From Proteocatella sphenisci DSM 23131 (lineage in GTDB: Bacteria; Bacillota; Clostridia; Peptostreptococcales; Filifactoraceae), in contig NZ_AUID01000010.1 of assembly GCF_000423525.1 (NCBI RefSeq), positions 1 to 64,000 on the forward strand: a stretch of 64,000 bases of DNA, in the 5' to 3' direction. Every line of letters starts with the position of its first letter. Position 1 is the first letter of the stretch. The position numbers and the translations under genes are program-made. Of the stretch, positions 17,550 through 26,342 are shown piece by piece. The notes below the pieces were generated by a model, which saw nothing but the letters and a program-made list of their open reading frames with translations, ran no database searches and was not told where the DNA came from.

Positions 17550-19022
17550 ATGAAATATAAACTAATCTTTATATCTTGTATAGTTTTTATTATGCTGTCA
17601 TCAGTTGCCTTTGAAAATTTGGAATTACCGAAAAATCGTTACCATCAACACAAAAATCATGTCACAGATATATCATCTAAAGGATCTACAAATAATAATT
17701 TCTCGACTCATTTGCCATTAATAAATATTACTACTGACGCTCCAATACATAGCCCATATAGTGTGGATGAAAATGCGAATAAAGAGCGAAATGATGAAAT
17801 GGTATCTTCTACTATAAAATATTATGACAGCGAAATAAAAGATAATGCTTTGGAAGATATACCTGCTATAACAGAAAAAGCATTGATTCGTATTAGAGGT
17901 CGAAGTTCAAGAAGTTTTGAAAAAAAAGGATATTTATTGAAATTCAAAGAGAATAATCTAGTAGATAATAAAAAAATATCTCTTTCTGGAATGGTTGCAG
18001 ACAGTGATTGGGTGCTTCATGGCCCATACATGGATAAAACACTGATTAGAAATTACTTATGCTACAATCTTGCGGGAGAAATTATGGACTACAGCCCTAA
18101 TGTTAGATTTTGCGAAATGTTTTTAAATGGTGAATATCAAGGTTTATACTTACTTACCGAAAAAATAGAATATAACGATGACGGACGAATTGATTTTACT
18201 CAAACGGATCCTGATGTTATGTCTACGTCTTATATCTTGAGTTTTGATGTAGGCAGCGATGATCCTTTCTATGCACTAAATACATTCAATTTTTATACAG
18301 GTAGAAATGGTGCTAAAAATAAAGGCAGTGGAATGTTGGAAATTATATATCCAGGTAAAACTCTAACAACTGCTCAAAAAAGTTATATTGAAAATGACAT
18401 TTCACAATTTGAGAAGGCATTGGTTTCTTTTGATTCTTCTGACCCCAAGCGGGGATATCCTTCTTTCCTTGATATAGAATCTTTTGTAGATTATTTTATC
18501 ATAAGTGAATTTGCTATGAACTCAGATTCAGGAAGATTATCTACATATTTGTATAAAGATATAAGAGGTAAAATGAAGCTTGTAGTCTGGGATTTCAACT
18601 CGGCTTTTAACAATTATACTCCTGAAATGTCAGAACCTCATTATTTTATGATGACAGATAAAATTTGGTATCAGTATCTTTTGAAGGATACTGAGTTTGT
18701 AAATAAGATTGAAAAAAGATACAAAGAGCTAAGAAAAACATATCTAAGTGATGAATATCTACTTGATTATATTGATGAAACAGTGGCTTATTTAGGTCCA
18801 GCGATAGAGAGAAATAATGCAAAATGGGGATATAGCTTTTCTAAAGAATATGATCTTTTATTGCCAACGCAGAGAAATCCCCGAACCTATGAAGAAGCTT
18901 TGAAACAGTTAAAAGAAATAATCGTTGAAAGAGGCTCGTATATGGATAAAAATATCCAAAATCTATATTCTTTGGCACACGATTCTATAAATAAAGCTTT
19001 TAAAGAAGGAGTTGGTAAATAG
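17550..19022 (+). CDS. CotH kinase family protein, copy A
   Basis: 490 aa from the ATG at 17550, with AGGTGA at 17538-17543; a GTG at 17541 lies inside that site. An N-terminal hydrophobic segment (about residues 5-23) indicates export or anchoring. CotH signature elements: RIRGRSSRSFEKKGYLLKF, SDWVLHGPYMDKTLIRNYL, EYQGLYLLTEKIE and VVWDFNSAFNN. CotH proteins are atypical surface or spore-coat protein kinases. The DFD-type motif is DFN here (WDFN), while copy B has WDFD, so kinase competence is uncertain. Unlike copy B there is no C-terminal membrane segment. It is followed after 2 bp by the hydrolase gene. Confidence 0.88.
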   Translation: MKYKLIFISCIVFIMLSSVAFENLELPKNRYHQHKNHVTDISSKGSTNNNFSTHLPLINITTDAPIHSPYSVDENANKERNDEMVSSTIKYYDSEIKDNALEDIPAITEKALIRIRGRSSRSFEKKGYLLKFKENNLVDNKKISLSGMVADSDWVLHGPYMDKTLIRNYLCYNLAGEIMDYSPNVRFCEMFLNGEYQGLYLLTEKIEYNDDGRIDFTQTDPDVMSTSYILSFDVGSDDPFYALNTFNFYTGRNGAKNKGSGMLEIIYPGKTLTTAQKSYIENDISQFEKALVSFDSSDPKRGYPSFLDIESFVDYFIISEFAMNSDSGRLSTYLYKDIRGKMKLVVWDFNSAFNNYTPEMSEPHYFMMTDKIWYQYLLKDTEFVNKIEKRYKELRKTYLSDEYLLDYIDETVAYLGPAIERNNAKWGYSFSKEYDLLLPTQRNPRTYEEALKQLKEIIVERGSYMDKNIQNLYSLAHDSINKAFKEGVGK

Positions 19023-19024
19023 TA

Positions 19025-21169
19025 ATGAAAAAATATTTAATCTTTGTATTTATTTGTATTTTTTGTTATTTTTCCTACGATTATATTGTTTATTATAATG
19101 GAGACATGTATTTGCCTAATTCTGGAGAGGTGCGCAGTTTCACAAAATCAGAAGATGAAAAATTGTGGATTGATAAAGGTAATGGATTTGAAGTATTTGA
19201 TATCAGGGGAGTAAATCTGGGCCTTGGAAAGCCAGGGAAATTTGCAACTGAGTACGCAATCACCAAAGAAGAATATTTACGATGGTTTAAGCAGATTCAG
19301 GATTTAGGAGCGAATGTTATCCGTACATATACAATAGCTCATGAAGATTTTTACGAAGCGTTTTATGAGTATAATCACAATAACTCAGAACCGCTCTACC
19401 TTATACATGGAGTTTGGGTAGATGACTACCTTCTAAACTCTCACCGGAATGCATTTGATGACAGATTTTATAATGAATTTTTAAATAGCTGTAAAAATGT
19501 TGTGGATATAATTAATGGGAGACACAAGAATTCAAAGCTCCATCATGCAGGTTCCCAAACTTATAAAACAGATATTTCGCCTTGGGTATATGGATATATC
19601 ATAGGAGTTGAATGGGAAGGGGATATCGTTGCATTTACAAACAAAACCGGACCACAACTGGGCCAGTTTAAAGGTAAGTATTTATACACAGAAAATGCCA
19701 ACAATTTTGAGATATTTTTAGCGATGATAGGCGATGAAATGATTGACTATGAAACGAGGAAATACGGCAAACAGCGTACATTAGCTTTTTCAAATTGGCC
19801 TGTAACAGATCCATTTGAATATCCTGAAAATGTGGCCTTAGAAGTTCAAAAATTTGCACAAATTGATATGGATCATATCAAATCAAGCGATAGTTTTAAA
19901 TCTGGGCAATATGCATCTTATCATATATATCCTTACTATCCTGAATATATGTATTTTGTGGATGAAACAACTGAAAATACCTATCTTGCTTATTTGAAAA
20001 AATTGACAGAGCACCATCAGATGCCTGTGGTTATTTCGGAGTTTGGGATTCCATCGAGCCGCGGAATGGCATCTTATGAGAATAATAAAGAACTAGGTAG
20101 AAACCAAGGCTATATGAGTGAAAAAGAGCAGGGAGATGCACTGGTTTCACTTTATCAGGAAATTAAAAGTTCTGATTGCGCTGGGGGGATTGTGTTTGTA
20201 TGGCAGGACGAGTGGTTTAAGCGAACTTGGAATACATTTGCTTTTGTTGATTTGAATAAATCTATTTATTGGAGTGATTATCAGACAAACGAGCAAACTT
20301 TTGGTTTACTATCTTTTGACCCTGGAGAAGATAAGAGTATTTGTTATGTTGATGGGGACAAATCCGATTGGCAAGAAGATGATATTGTTGATGAAGACGA
20401 GGGATATAGACTTTCTATGAAATATGACGAAAAATTCATATATTTACTCGCTGAAAAAGAGGGTTTTGATCCAAATCTCGATAAATTGTATATACCGCTG
20501 GATATAACTCCTAAAAGTGGAAGCAAGTATATGGATAAGTATAAAATAAAAACCTCACATTCCACTGATTTTATGATTGAAATAGATACTGAAAACAAGA
20601 GTAGGATATGGGTACAGGAGCGTTATAATACAACGAATGCTATTTATGGTAGCCAGTTGATTCGCTCATACAATCAGTATGAAGATATTCCTGCAAAAGA
20701 TTCTGCGCAATTTGATAAAATCAAATTGGTTTTAAATGAGTTTAACTACTTTAATAATGGGGTGCCCATTACTTTTTCTATGTTAGATTTTACGAAAGGA
20801 GAGACATATTATAGTCTATCAAAATCTTATGAAACTGGAAAATTAACTTATGGTAATGCAAACCCCAAAGCAGATGATTTCAACTCATTGGCTGATTTTT
20901 CTTTTGGAAGTGATTTTGTTGAAATAAAAATTCCTTGGCAACTACTTAATTTTTCTGATCCATCTCAAATGAAAATCCATGATGACTACTATGAATATTA
21001 TGGGGTAGAGCACATGAGAATTGATCAAATAAATGTAGGACTAGGGAGCGATTCCAATACAATAGAAATGAAACCATTTAATCTCGTGAAGCTTGGAAAA
21101 AACCCTCAATATCATGAACGATTAAAAGAGTCTTATTATATACTTCAGGACTTTTGGAGCAATAATTGA
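19025..21169 (+). CDS. Membrane-anchored TIM-barrel glycoside hydrolase-like protein with CBM9-like C-terminal domain
   Basis: 714 aa. A signal anchor (residues 3-22) precedes a clan-A-like barrel at about residues 50-420, beginning FDIRGVNLGLGKPG and resembling the GH2/GH5-type fold. Candidate catalytic carboxylates are Glu196 or Glu198 (IGVEWEGD) and Glu339 (VISEFGIP), the spacing expected for strands 4 and 7. From about residue 440 a VDGDKSDWQEDD motif starts a beta-rich region like CBM9/DOMON sugar-binding modules. It follows CotH by 2 bp. The likely role is trimming or sensing the polymer made by the GT2 at the end of the cluster, as endoglucanases do in cellulose loci. The CAZy family was not recognised with certainty. 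Confidence 0.7.
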   Translation: MKKYLIFVFICIFCYFSYDYIVYYNGDMYLPNSGEVRSFTKSEDEKLWIDKGNGFEVFDIRGVNLGLGKPGKFATEYAITKEEYLRWFKQIQDLGANVIRTYTIAHEDFYEAFYEYNHNNSEPLYLIHGVWVDDYLLNSHRNAFDDRFYNEFLNSCKNVVDIINGRHKNSKLHHAGSQTYKTDISPWVYGYIIGVEWEGDIVAFTNKTGPQLGQFKGKYLYTENANNFEIFLAMIGDEMIDYETRKYGKQRTLAFSNWPVTDPFEYPENVALEVQKFAQIDMDHIKSSDSFKSGQYASYHIYPYYPEYMYFVDETTENTYLAYLKKLTEHHQMPVVISEFGIPSSRGMASYENNKELGRNQGYMSEKEQGDALVSLYQEIKSSDCAGGIVFVWQDEWFKRTWNTFAFVDLNKSIYWSDYQTNEQTFGLLSFDPGEDKSICYVDGDKSDWQEDDIVDEDEGYRLSMKYDEKFIYLLAEKEGFDPNLDKLYIPLDITPKSGSKYMDKYKIKTSHSTDFMIEIDTENKSRIWVQERYNTTNAIYGSQLIRSYNQYEDIPAKDSAQFDKIKLVLNEFNYFNNGVPITFSMLDFTKGETYYSLSKSYETGKLTYGNANPKADDFNSLADFSFGSDFVEIKIPWQLLNFSDPSQMKIHDDYYEYYGVEHMRIDQINVGLGSDSNTIEMKPFNLVKLGKNPQYHERLKESYYILQDFWSNN

Positions 21170-21218
21170 AATTTTATTGAGTTATACCTGATGATTTTTA
21201 TTAGTAAGGAGGAAGTTT

Positions 21219-22376
21219 GTGAATATAATAATCGAAATTTATATCTTTGTGTGTGCGATGTTACTATTGTTTGATGTTGTTTTTTTGATTACTAAAAATT
21301 TAAAAAATCGAAAATTTCATCCACAAAAGAACAAATTAAAGAATATGATACAAATTGAATTGCAGAATTATGATCCTGCAGTAGGTTTGAGTAACAAATT
21401 GAAAGATTTTCTAGAAAACAAAATAGAAAAAACTAAAAATCTAATTATTTTACAAAATGAGCTTGAACGCACCATAAGATATAAAAAAAATATCCAAGTT
21501 GAAATAAGACCCTACATTTTAAACAAAATTGATATTTATCTAAACAAAAACGAGTATGAACAGGCATACTATGCCTATGTGGTGTCTTGTTTTGACTACG
21601 AAAAAGAAAAGTATGATGAAAAATTTTATTCGAAATTTTTATTATTTTTGGATAGCAAGTCTCTATATATTTTCTCTAATGCTATGAATGCTATCTACAA
21701 GTTTGCAGATCCTTATCTTATGTCAGTTGCAATTCAAAAAGTAAACGAGAAAAATGGATTTTATCACAGCAAGTTATTTGTTGATGGATTGTTGAAATTT
21801 GATGGAGATTCAGACAGACTTAACTCCTTAATAATTGACGATTTTTATAAATATTCAGCTTTGACACAAGACAGCTTGTTGACATACTTTAGATTAAAAG
21901 GTGCAAATGTAGATAAACTTTGTCTTGATATTTTGAGAAATCGAAAAGTTGACGATGAGGTTTTATATGCTGCAATGAGATATTTTGCAAAATATCCTAA
22001 TGAGCAGGCAAAGAAAATATTTACTGAGCTTCTACAAGCAGAGGAAACTTTTTGGGTAGAGCAGCTCCTTGCTATTCAAGCTTTAAAACATTATGATGAG
22101 CCGTTGGTAAGACACTTAATTAAAGAAAAAATTACAAGTAGAAACTGGCATGTGCGAATCAATGCTATCGGATATCTTCACAATAAGGGATTGGGGCAAG
22201 ATGAGATTTTGAATATTTTATCGCTTAGCGATAAATATACTAATGAAGCACTGTTACATTATTATAAAGATGATATGGAAATTTCAAAATACATCAGGGA
22301 CACTATGAGTGCTATAAACACGGAGCAAAATAAAGTTCAAGAAATTGAGTCACCATTAGTGTTGGCTATTTCATAA
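21219..22376 (+). CDS. HEAT-like-repeat protein with N-terminal membrane anchor
   Basis: 385 aa, GTG start at 21219 behind AAGGAGG (21206-21212). One N-terminal transmembrane helix (about residues 3-23) is followed by a basic stretch, a helical region and, from about residue 150, alpha-helical pairs of HEAT-repeat style (for example ILRNRKVDDEVLYAAMRYF and the WHVRINAIGYLHNKG region). The gene lies between the hydrolase and the glycosyltransferase. Such anchored helical-repeat proteins are often scaffolds; a role in assembling the synthase complex is inferred. The closest named family is not identified. Confidence 0.65.
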   Translation: MNIIIEIYIFVCAMLLLFDVVFLITKNLKNRKFHPQKNKLKNMIQIELQNYDPAVGLSNKLKDFLENKIEKTKNLIILQNELERTIRYKKNIQVEIRPYILNKIDIYLNKNEYEQAYYAYVVSCFDYEKEKYDEKFYSKFLLFLDSKSLYIFSNAMNAIYKFADPYLMSVAIQKVNEKNGFYHSKLFVDGLLKFDGDSDRLNSLIIDDFYKYSALTQDSLLTYFRLKGANVDKLCLDILRNRKVDDEVLYAAMRYFAKYPNEQAKKIFTELLQAEETFWVEQLLAIQALKHYDEPLVRHLIKEKITSRNWHVRINAIGYLHNKGLGQDEILNILSLSDKYTNEALLHYYKDDMEISKYIRDTMSAINTEQNKVQEIESPLVLAIS

Positions 22377-22391
22377 GAAGGGAGAAATAAA

Positions 22392-23804
22392 ATGTTTGAT
22401 TTTTTATATAATATCTTTACTATTGAAATGGTTAAAATTATTTTGTACTACACAGAGATATTTTTTGTTATTTATCTTTTAGGATATTCAACTTTCTTAT
22501 TTATTTCTGTAGTGAGTGGAGGAAATGAGTTATTTGAAAATATTAAAAAGAAGGAACTTCGTAATGAAATAAAACATGAATATTACGTGCCCATAAGCAT
22601 TATTGTTCCAGCATACAATGAAGAAATAACCATTGTCGAAACAATAAAGTCTCTAATAAATCTAAATTATAAAATTTATGAAATTATTATTGTAAATGAT
22701 GGATCCACAGATCATACTCTAGATACGGTAATTGAGAATTTCAATTTAAAACTAATAAATCAGCCAATAAGAAAACAGCTTGATTGTGAAGATGATGTTG
22801 CAGTCTATGAAAATACTAAGGAAAACAAGATACCTGTGACCTTGATTAACAAGGTAAATGGCGGTAAGGCGGATGCTATTAATATGGGTATCAATGCTTC
22901 TAAATATCCCTATTTTGTATGTATGGACGCGGATTCTATTTTACAAGAAGACTCTCTTACAAAAATAGCAGTTTCAGTTTTGGAAAATCAAGATGTTATT
23001 GCTGTAGGGAGTATGATACGTATTTCAAACGACAGTATTTTTGAAAAGGGAAAACTTGTAAAGTTACGATTACCCAAGAAATTGATTTCGGCACTACAAG
23101 TATTAGAATATGAGCGTTCCTTTTTGGCTTCACGTATTTTTTTAGATAAATTCAATGCGAATTTAATTATATCAGGAGCTTTTGGCTTGTTTGAAAAAAA
23201 AGCAGTAATTAATGTAGGAGGCTATCAAGTCGGATCTATGGGAGAAGACATGGAGCTCATAGTAAAACTGCATTCTTATTATAAGTCGAACAAATTACCC
23301 TATAAAATCAAATATGCGTATGAAGCAGTTTGTTGGACGCAGGTCCCTGAACGGCTAAGGGATTTATTAAAGCAAAGAAAAAGATGGCATATTGGATTAT
23401 TTCAGAGTCTTACTCAACATAAAAATCTGTTTACAACTGGTAGTTATTTATACTACTTAATTTATGAACTGCTATCTCCGTTTATTGAATTAGGAGGACT
23501 GTTTGTTACGTTACTTGCAGCTGTATTCGGCTTATTAAATGTAAAATACATGATTGGATTTTTCCTGGTATATGCTTTATTTGGGTCCGCATTAACAGTT
23601 ATTTCATTCCTTACAAGAAACTTTTTAAGTGATACAAAAATCGAGTTTTGGGATGTTTTAAAAGTTGTTATTCTATGTGTTCCGGAAAATATTCTTTTCC
23701 GTTTTATAATGGCTTGGACTAGAATGCTGGCACTGTTGTTTTATCGTGGTAAAAAAACAAATTGGGGAGATATAAAACGAGTAACAATCAATTACAAATC
23801 TTGA
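22392..23804 (+). CDS. Processive glycosyltransferase family 2 protein
   Basis: 470 aa. One or two N-terminal membrane helices, a GT-A catalytic domain (about residues 55-335) and three C-terminal membrane helices, the layout of poly-N-acetylglucosamine or hyaluronan-type synthases. Motifs: IIVPAYNEE, NDGSTD (about 101-106), DADS (about 178), GED (about 283, catalytic base) and QRKRW (about 326), together the D,D,D,QxxRW signature of processive beta-glycan synthases. It lacks a PilZ domain, unlike the synthase of cluster B. It is the last gene of cluster A and ends just before a terminator. The polymer is unknown. Confidence 0.9.
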   Translation: MFDFLYNIFTIEMVKIILYYTEIFFVIYLLGYSTFLFISVVSGGNELFENIKKKELRNEIKHEYYVPISIIVPAYNEEITIVETIKSLINLNYKIYEIIIVNDGSTDHTLDTVIENFNLKLINQPIRKQLDCEDDVAVYENTKENKIPVTLINKVNGGKADAINMGINASKYPYFVCMDADSILQEDSLTKIAVSVLENQDVIAVGSMIRISNDSIFEKGKLVKLRLPKKLISALQVLEYERSFLASRIFLDKFNANLIISGAFGLFEKKAVINVGGYQVGSMGEDMELIVKLHSYYKSNKLPYKIKYAYEAVCWTQVPERLRDLLKQRKRWHIGLFQSLTQHKNLFTTGSYLYYLIYELLSPFIELGGLFVTLLAAVFGLLNVKYMIGFFLVYALFGSALTVISFLTRNFLSDTKIEFWDVLKVVILCVPENILFRFIMAWTRMLALLFYRGKKTNWGDIKRVTINYKS

Positions 23805-23814
23805 CATAAAAAAA

Positions 23815-23850
23815 CAGGTTTTCCATTTGATGAAGGGCCTGTTTTTGCGT
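23815..23850 (+). terminator. Intrinsic terminator after cluster A; right copy of the repeated terminator
   Basis: CAGG/CCTG-ended imperfect stem around CCATTTGATG followed by TTTTTG. It is almost the same sequence as the kbl terminator at 15966-16000, in direct orientation, 7.8 kb away. It lies between the GT2 stop and the convergent metF gene. Confidence 0.8.
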
Positions 23851-23865
23851 TTAGATTTCTCTTTT

Positions 23866-24732
23866 CTAAAACATGGAATCAAATGTATCTTTACAGCTGG
23901 CAGCTATTTCAGGCTTGTTCATGGAATAGATATGAATATTTTTATGTCCGTTTTTAACCAGATCTTCTATCTGCATGCAGGTGTATTCGATTCCAGCTTT
24001 TTTGAGATCTTCTGGACTATGTTCGTATTTGTGAAGTATTTTTATTATACTCGATGGGAGGCTCACTCCGCACTGAAATATCATTCTTTGTATCTGGGTT
24101 TTCCCAAGTATAGGCATAAGTCCTGCAACTATAGGCTTGTTTATACCCCTGCTTGTAGATTCTTCTTTAAATCTGAAAAAACTTCCGTTTTCGAAGAAGA
24201 GCTGAGAAACAAAAAAATCTGCACCGGCAAGCTGTTTTTCGTAAAGATGCTCATAATTGGCATTGGTATTTTCGCATTCTATATGACCTTCTGGATAACA
24301 CCCTGCACCTATACTGAAGTTGCCATTGTCTTTTATAAATTCGATAAGATCTCTGGCATGTTCAAAATCGCCTTGTGTTGTGTTTGAGTTCCCCTGGGGT
24401 ATGTCGCCTCCAAGCGCCATTATATTTTCTATATTTTTTTGTTTCATTTCTTGGAGCATGGATTTCATTTGGGACCTGTATGTGCCCCTTGCAGTAAGAT
24501 GGACCATAGGCTCTATGTTGAGGGAATTCTTTATATGGGAGGCAAGCTCTATGGATTTAGAATTGTTGTCTATTTCGCCGGATCCATATGTTACGCTTAT
24601 ATATCCAGGACTCAGCGAGGATATCTTTGAAAGTGAATCTGTAAGTACATCTGAGGGACTGTCTTGTCTTGGTGGAAATACCTCGAAGGATATGACCGGG
24701 TTTTTTATTTCGTACAATTTTTTTATGTGCAT
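23866..24732 (-). CDS. metF: 5,10-methylenetetrahydrofolate reductase
   Basis: 288 aa, the normal length of bacterial MetF. FAD/folate-binding TIM barrel features: SFEVFPPR at the N-terminus with the catalytic glutamate, SVTYGSG, VHLTARG, MALGGDIPQG and DFFVSQLFF. It reduces methylenetetrahydrofolate to methyltetrahydrofolate for methionine synthesis or, in acetogenic types, the methyl branch of the Wood-Ljungdahl pathway. No metV-like or other one-carbon genes are adjacent. AGGAG lies 8 nt before the ATG. It is transcribed toward cluster A from its own promoter. Confidence 0.95.
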   Translation of the reverse strand: MHIKKLYEIKNPVISFEVFPPRQDSPSDVLTDSLSKISSLSPGYISVTYGSGEIDNNSKSIELASHIKNSLNIEPMVHLTARGTYRSQMKSMLQEMKQKNIENIMALGGDIPQGNSNTTQGDFEHARDLIEFIKDNGNFSIGAGCYPEGHIECENTNANYEHLYEKQLAGADFFVSQLFFENGSFFRFKEESTSRGINKPIVAGLMPILGKTQIQRMIFQCGVSLPSSIIKILHKYEHSPEDLKKAGIEYTCMQIEDLVKNGHKNIHIYSMNKPEIAASCKDTFDSMF

Positions 24733-24764
24733 TTTTCTTCTCCTGTCTTTGATAAATTGTTAAC

Positions 24765-24793
24765 ATTATAACAGAAGAAATGATAAAAAGCAA
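24765..24793 (-). promoter_or_regulatory. Sigma-A promoter of metF
   Basis: On the minus strand TTGCTT (24793-24788), 17-bp spacer, TATAAT (24770-24765), about 33 bp upstream of the metF start codon. No S-box riboswitch could fit in so short a leader. Confidence 0.65.
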
Positions 24794-24896
24794 CAAATAG
24801 ACAGAATTGTAGCAAAATATAGCTGATAATATTTAAATACTTGAAGATAAGGGTATATAGATAAATAACTTAAATTGTTGGATGGGAGGGAAAATA

Positions 24897-25619
24897 ATGT
24901 CTGATGAAAAAACACTGCTGGATGTGTCCAGAACAGAAAAAAAATATGGTATTTCTAAGATAACCGCCAGTAATATGAGGCGGATTTTTTCAACAACATT
25001 AAAGTCTGACAAGCATAATACTGGGGACGGGTATATGGTGAGATCGCTTTATTTTGACAGTTATGACGACAGTGATTATTATGATAAGGAAGATGGATAT
25101 AACTACAGAAAAAAAATAAGGCTGCGAATTTATTCGACAGACTCAGAAGTTGCAAAACTTGAAAAAAAAGAAAAGGTTGGGAGTAATCAGTGGAAACGCA
25201 GTCTCAGCATATCCAAATCAGATGCACTAAAACTCATAGATGGGGACTTTTCACCCCTTATAGAAGATGGTTCGGATTTTGCTTTTGAAATGTATGAAAT
25301 AATGACCATAGGCATTTACAGACCAAGGTGCATAATTGAGTATGACAGGGTTGCTTTTATTGTAGAAGAAAATGACATAAGACTTACTCTGGATTCAAAT
25401 ATCAGGGCGACTGAGAGCAATTTTGATTTATTTTCAGAAAATCTCCAGTTTTATCCGGTTAGTCATCCTACAGAAGTTACTCTTGAGGTCAAATATGACA
25501 ATTTTTTATTCAGTTATATAAAAGAAATGCTTGCCCTGTGTGACAAAAAACAGATTTCTAACAGTAAATATATAATGGGAAGAAGTGTCAGCAGGTTTAA
25601 CTCGGACGGTTTTATTTAG
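24897..25619 (+). CDS. VTC-domain (polyphosphate polymerase-like) protein, copy B
   Basis: 240 aa from the ATG at 24897 behind GGGAGG (24885-24890); an ATG at 24882 overlaps that site. It has the same triphosphate-tunnel motifs as copy A: SRTEKKY, MVRSLYFDS, RKKIRLRIYS, KLEKKEK, EYDRVAF, RLTLDSNIR, LEVKYD and SNSKYIMGR. Amino-acid similarity to copy A is evident throughout, but codon use differs: arginine here is mainly AGA/AGG, like the rest of the window. It is the first gene of the cellulose-type cluster B. Polyphosphate or related nucleotide-polymer chemistry is the family expectation; the product is unproven. Confidence 0.88.
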   Translation: MSDEKTLLDVSRTEKKYGISKITASNMRRIFSTTLKSDKHNTGDGYMVRSLYFDSYDDSDYYDKEDGYNYRKKIRLRIYSTDSEVAKLEKKEKVGSNQWKRSLSISKSDALKLIDGDFSPLIEDGSDFAFEMYEIMTIGIYRPRCIIEYDRVAFIVEENDIRLTLDSNIRATESNFDLFSENLQFYPVSHPTEVTLEVKYDNFLFSYIKEMLALCDKKQISNSKYIMGRSVSRFNSDGFI

Positions 25620-25647
25620 ATATTATTCACAATGATTTGGAGGACTT

Positions 25648-26328
25648 ATGAAAGAGCAAATATTGAATTTACTGGTAACAAACACCGCGGCGCTTACACT
25701 CGAAGATATATTGCTGAATTTTCTGGTAGCCGGCATACTTTCCATGGTTATATATATGTCCTATGCACTTTCTCATGCAGGGCCTGTGTACAGTGCTCGT
25801 TTTAATGTGTCTCTTGTGATGATGACCCTTGTGACAACACTGGTAATGAATGTAATCGGTAATAATATAGCGCTTTCTCTGGGTATGGTAGGTGCGCTTT
25901 CGGTAGTAAGGTTCAGGACAGCAATAAAAGATCCCCGTGATACAGCTTATATTTTCTGGGGAATTGCAGTAGGCATATGTTGTGGGGTAATGGAATATAT
26001 AATTGCTACAGTAGGAAGTATAGTAATATTCCTGTTTTTGATAATCTTTGGATTTGTTAAGGCGAATGACAGATATCTTCTTATTGTAAGAGGTGAGCGC
26101 CCGAGTTCAACAGACATAAAAAAGACGGTGGACAGGGTATACAACGGTAAGGCGAGTCTGAGGGTAGAAAATTCAACGGAAAAAACGGTAGAATTTATAT
26201 ATGAACTTTCTATGTCACTTGTAAATAAAGCTAAGAAGAAAAATATGGATGTAACTGAGGAATTATACAAAGTTCAAGGGATTTCAAATGTAAATCTTGT
26301 ATGCCAGAATGACGAGATTAATAGATAA
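25648..26328 (+). CDS. DUF4956-domain membrane protein, copy B
   Basis: 226 aa. Several membrane segments over about residues 20-140, then a soluble domain. The GNNIALSLGMVGAL, RFRT, KDPRDTAYIFW core matches copy A almost residue for residue. GGAGG precedes the ATG, 28 bp after the VTC gene. Its function is unknown; conservation of the VTC-DUF4956-CotH order in two clusters in this window supports an obligate partnership. Confidence 0.85.
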   Translation: MKEQILNLLVTNTAALTLEDILLNFLVAGILSMVIYMSYALSHAGPVYSARFNVSLVMMTLVTTLVMNVIGNNIALSLGMVGALSVVRFRTAIKDPRDTAYIFWGIAVGICCGVMEYIIATVGSIVIFLFLIIFGFVKANDRYLLIVRGERPSSTDIKKTVDRVYNGKASLRVENSTEKTVEFIYELSMSLVNKAKKKNMDVTEELYKVQGISNVNLVCQNDEINR

Positions 26329-26342
26329 AGGGGAATGCTATA

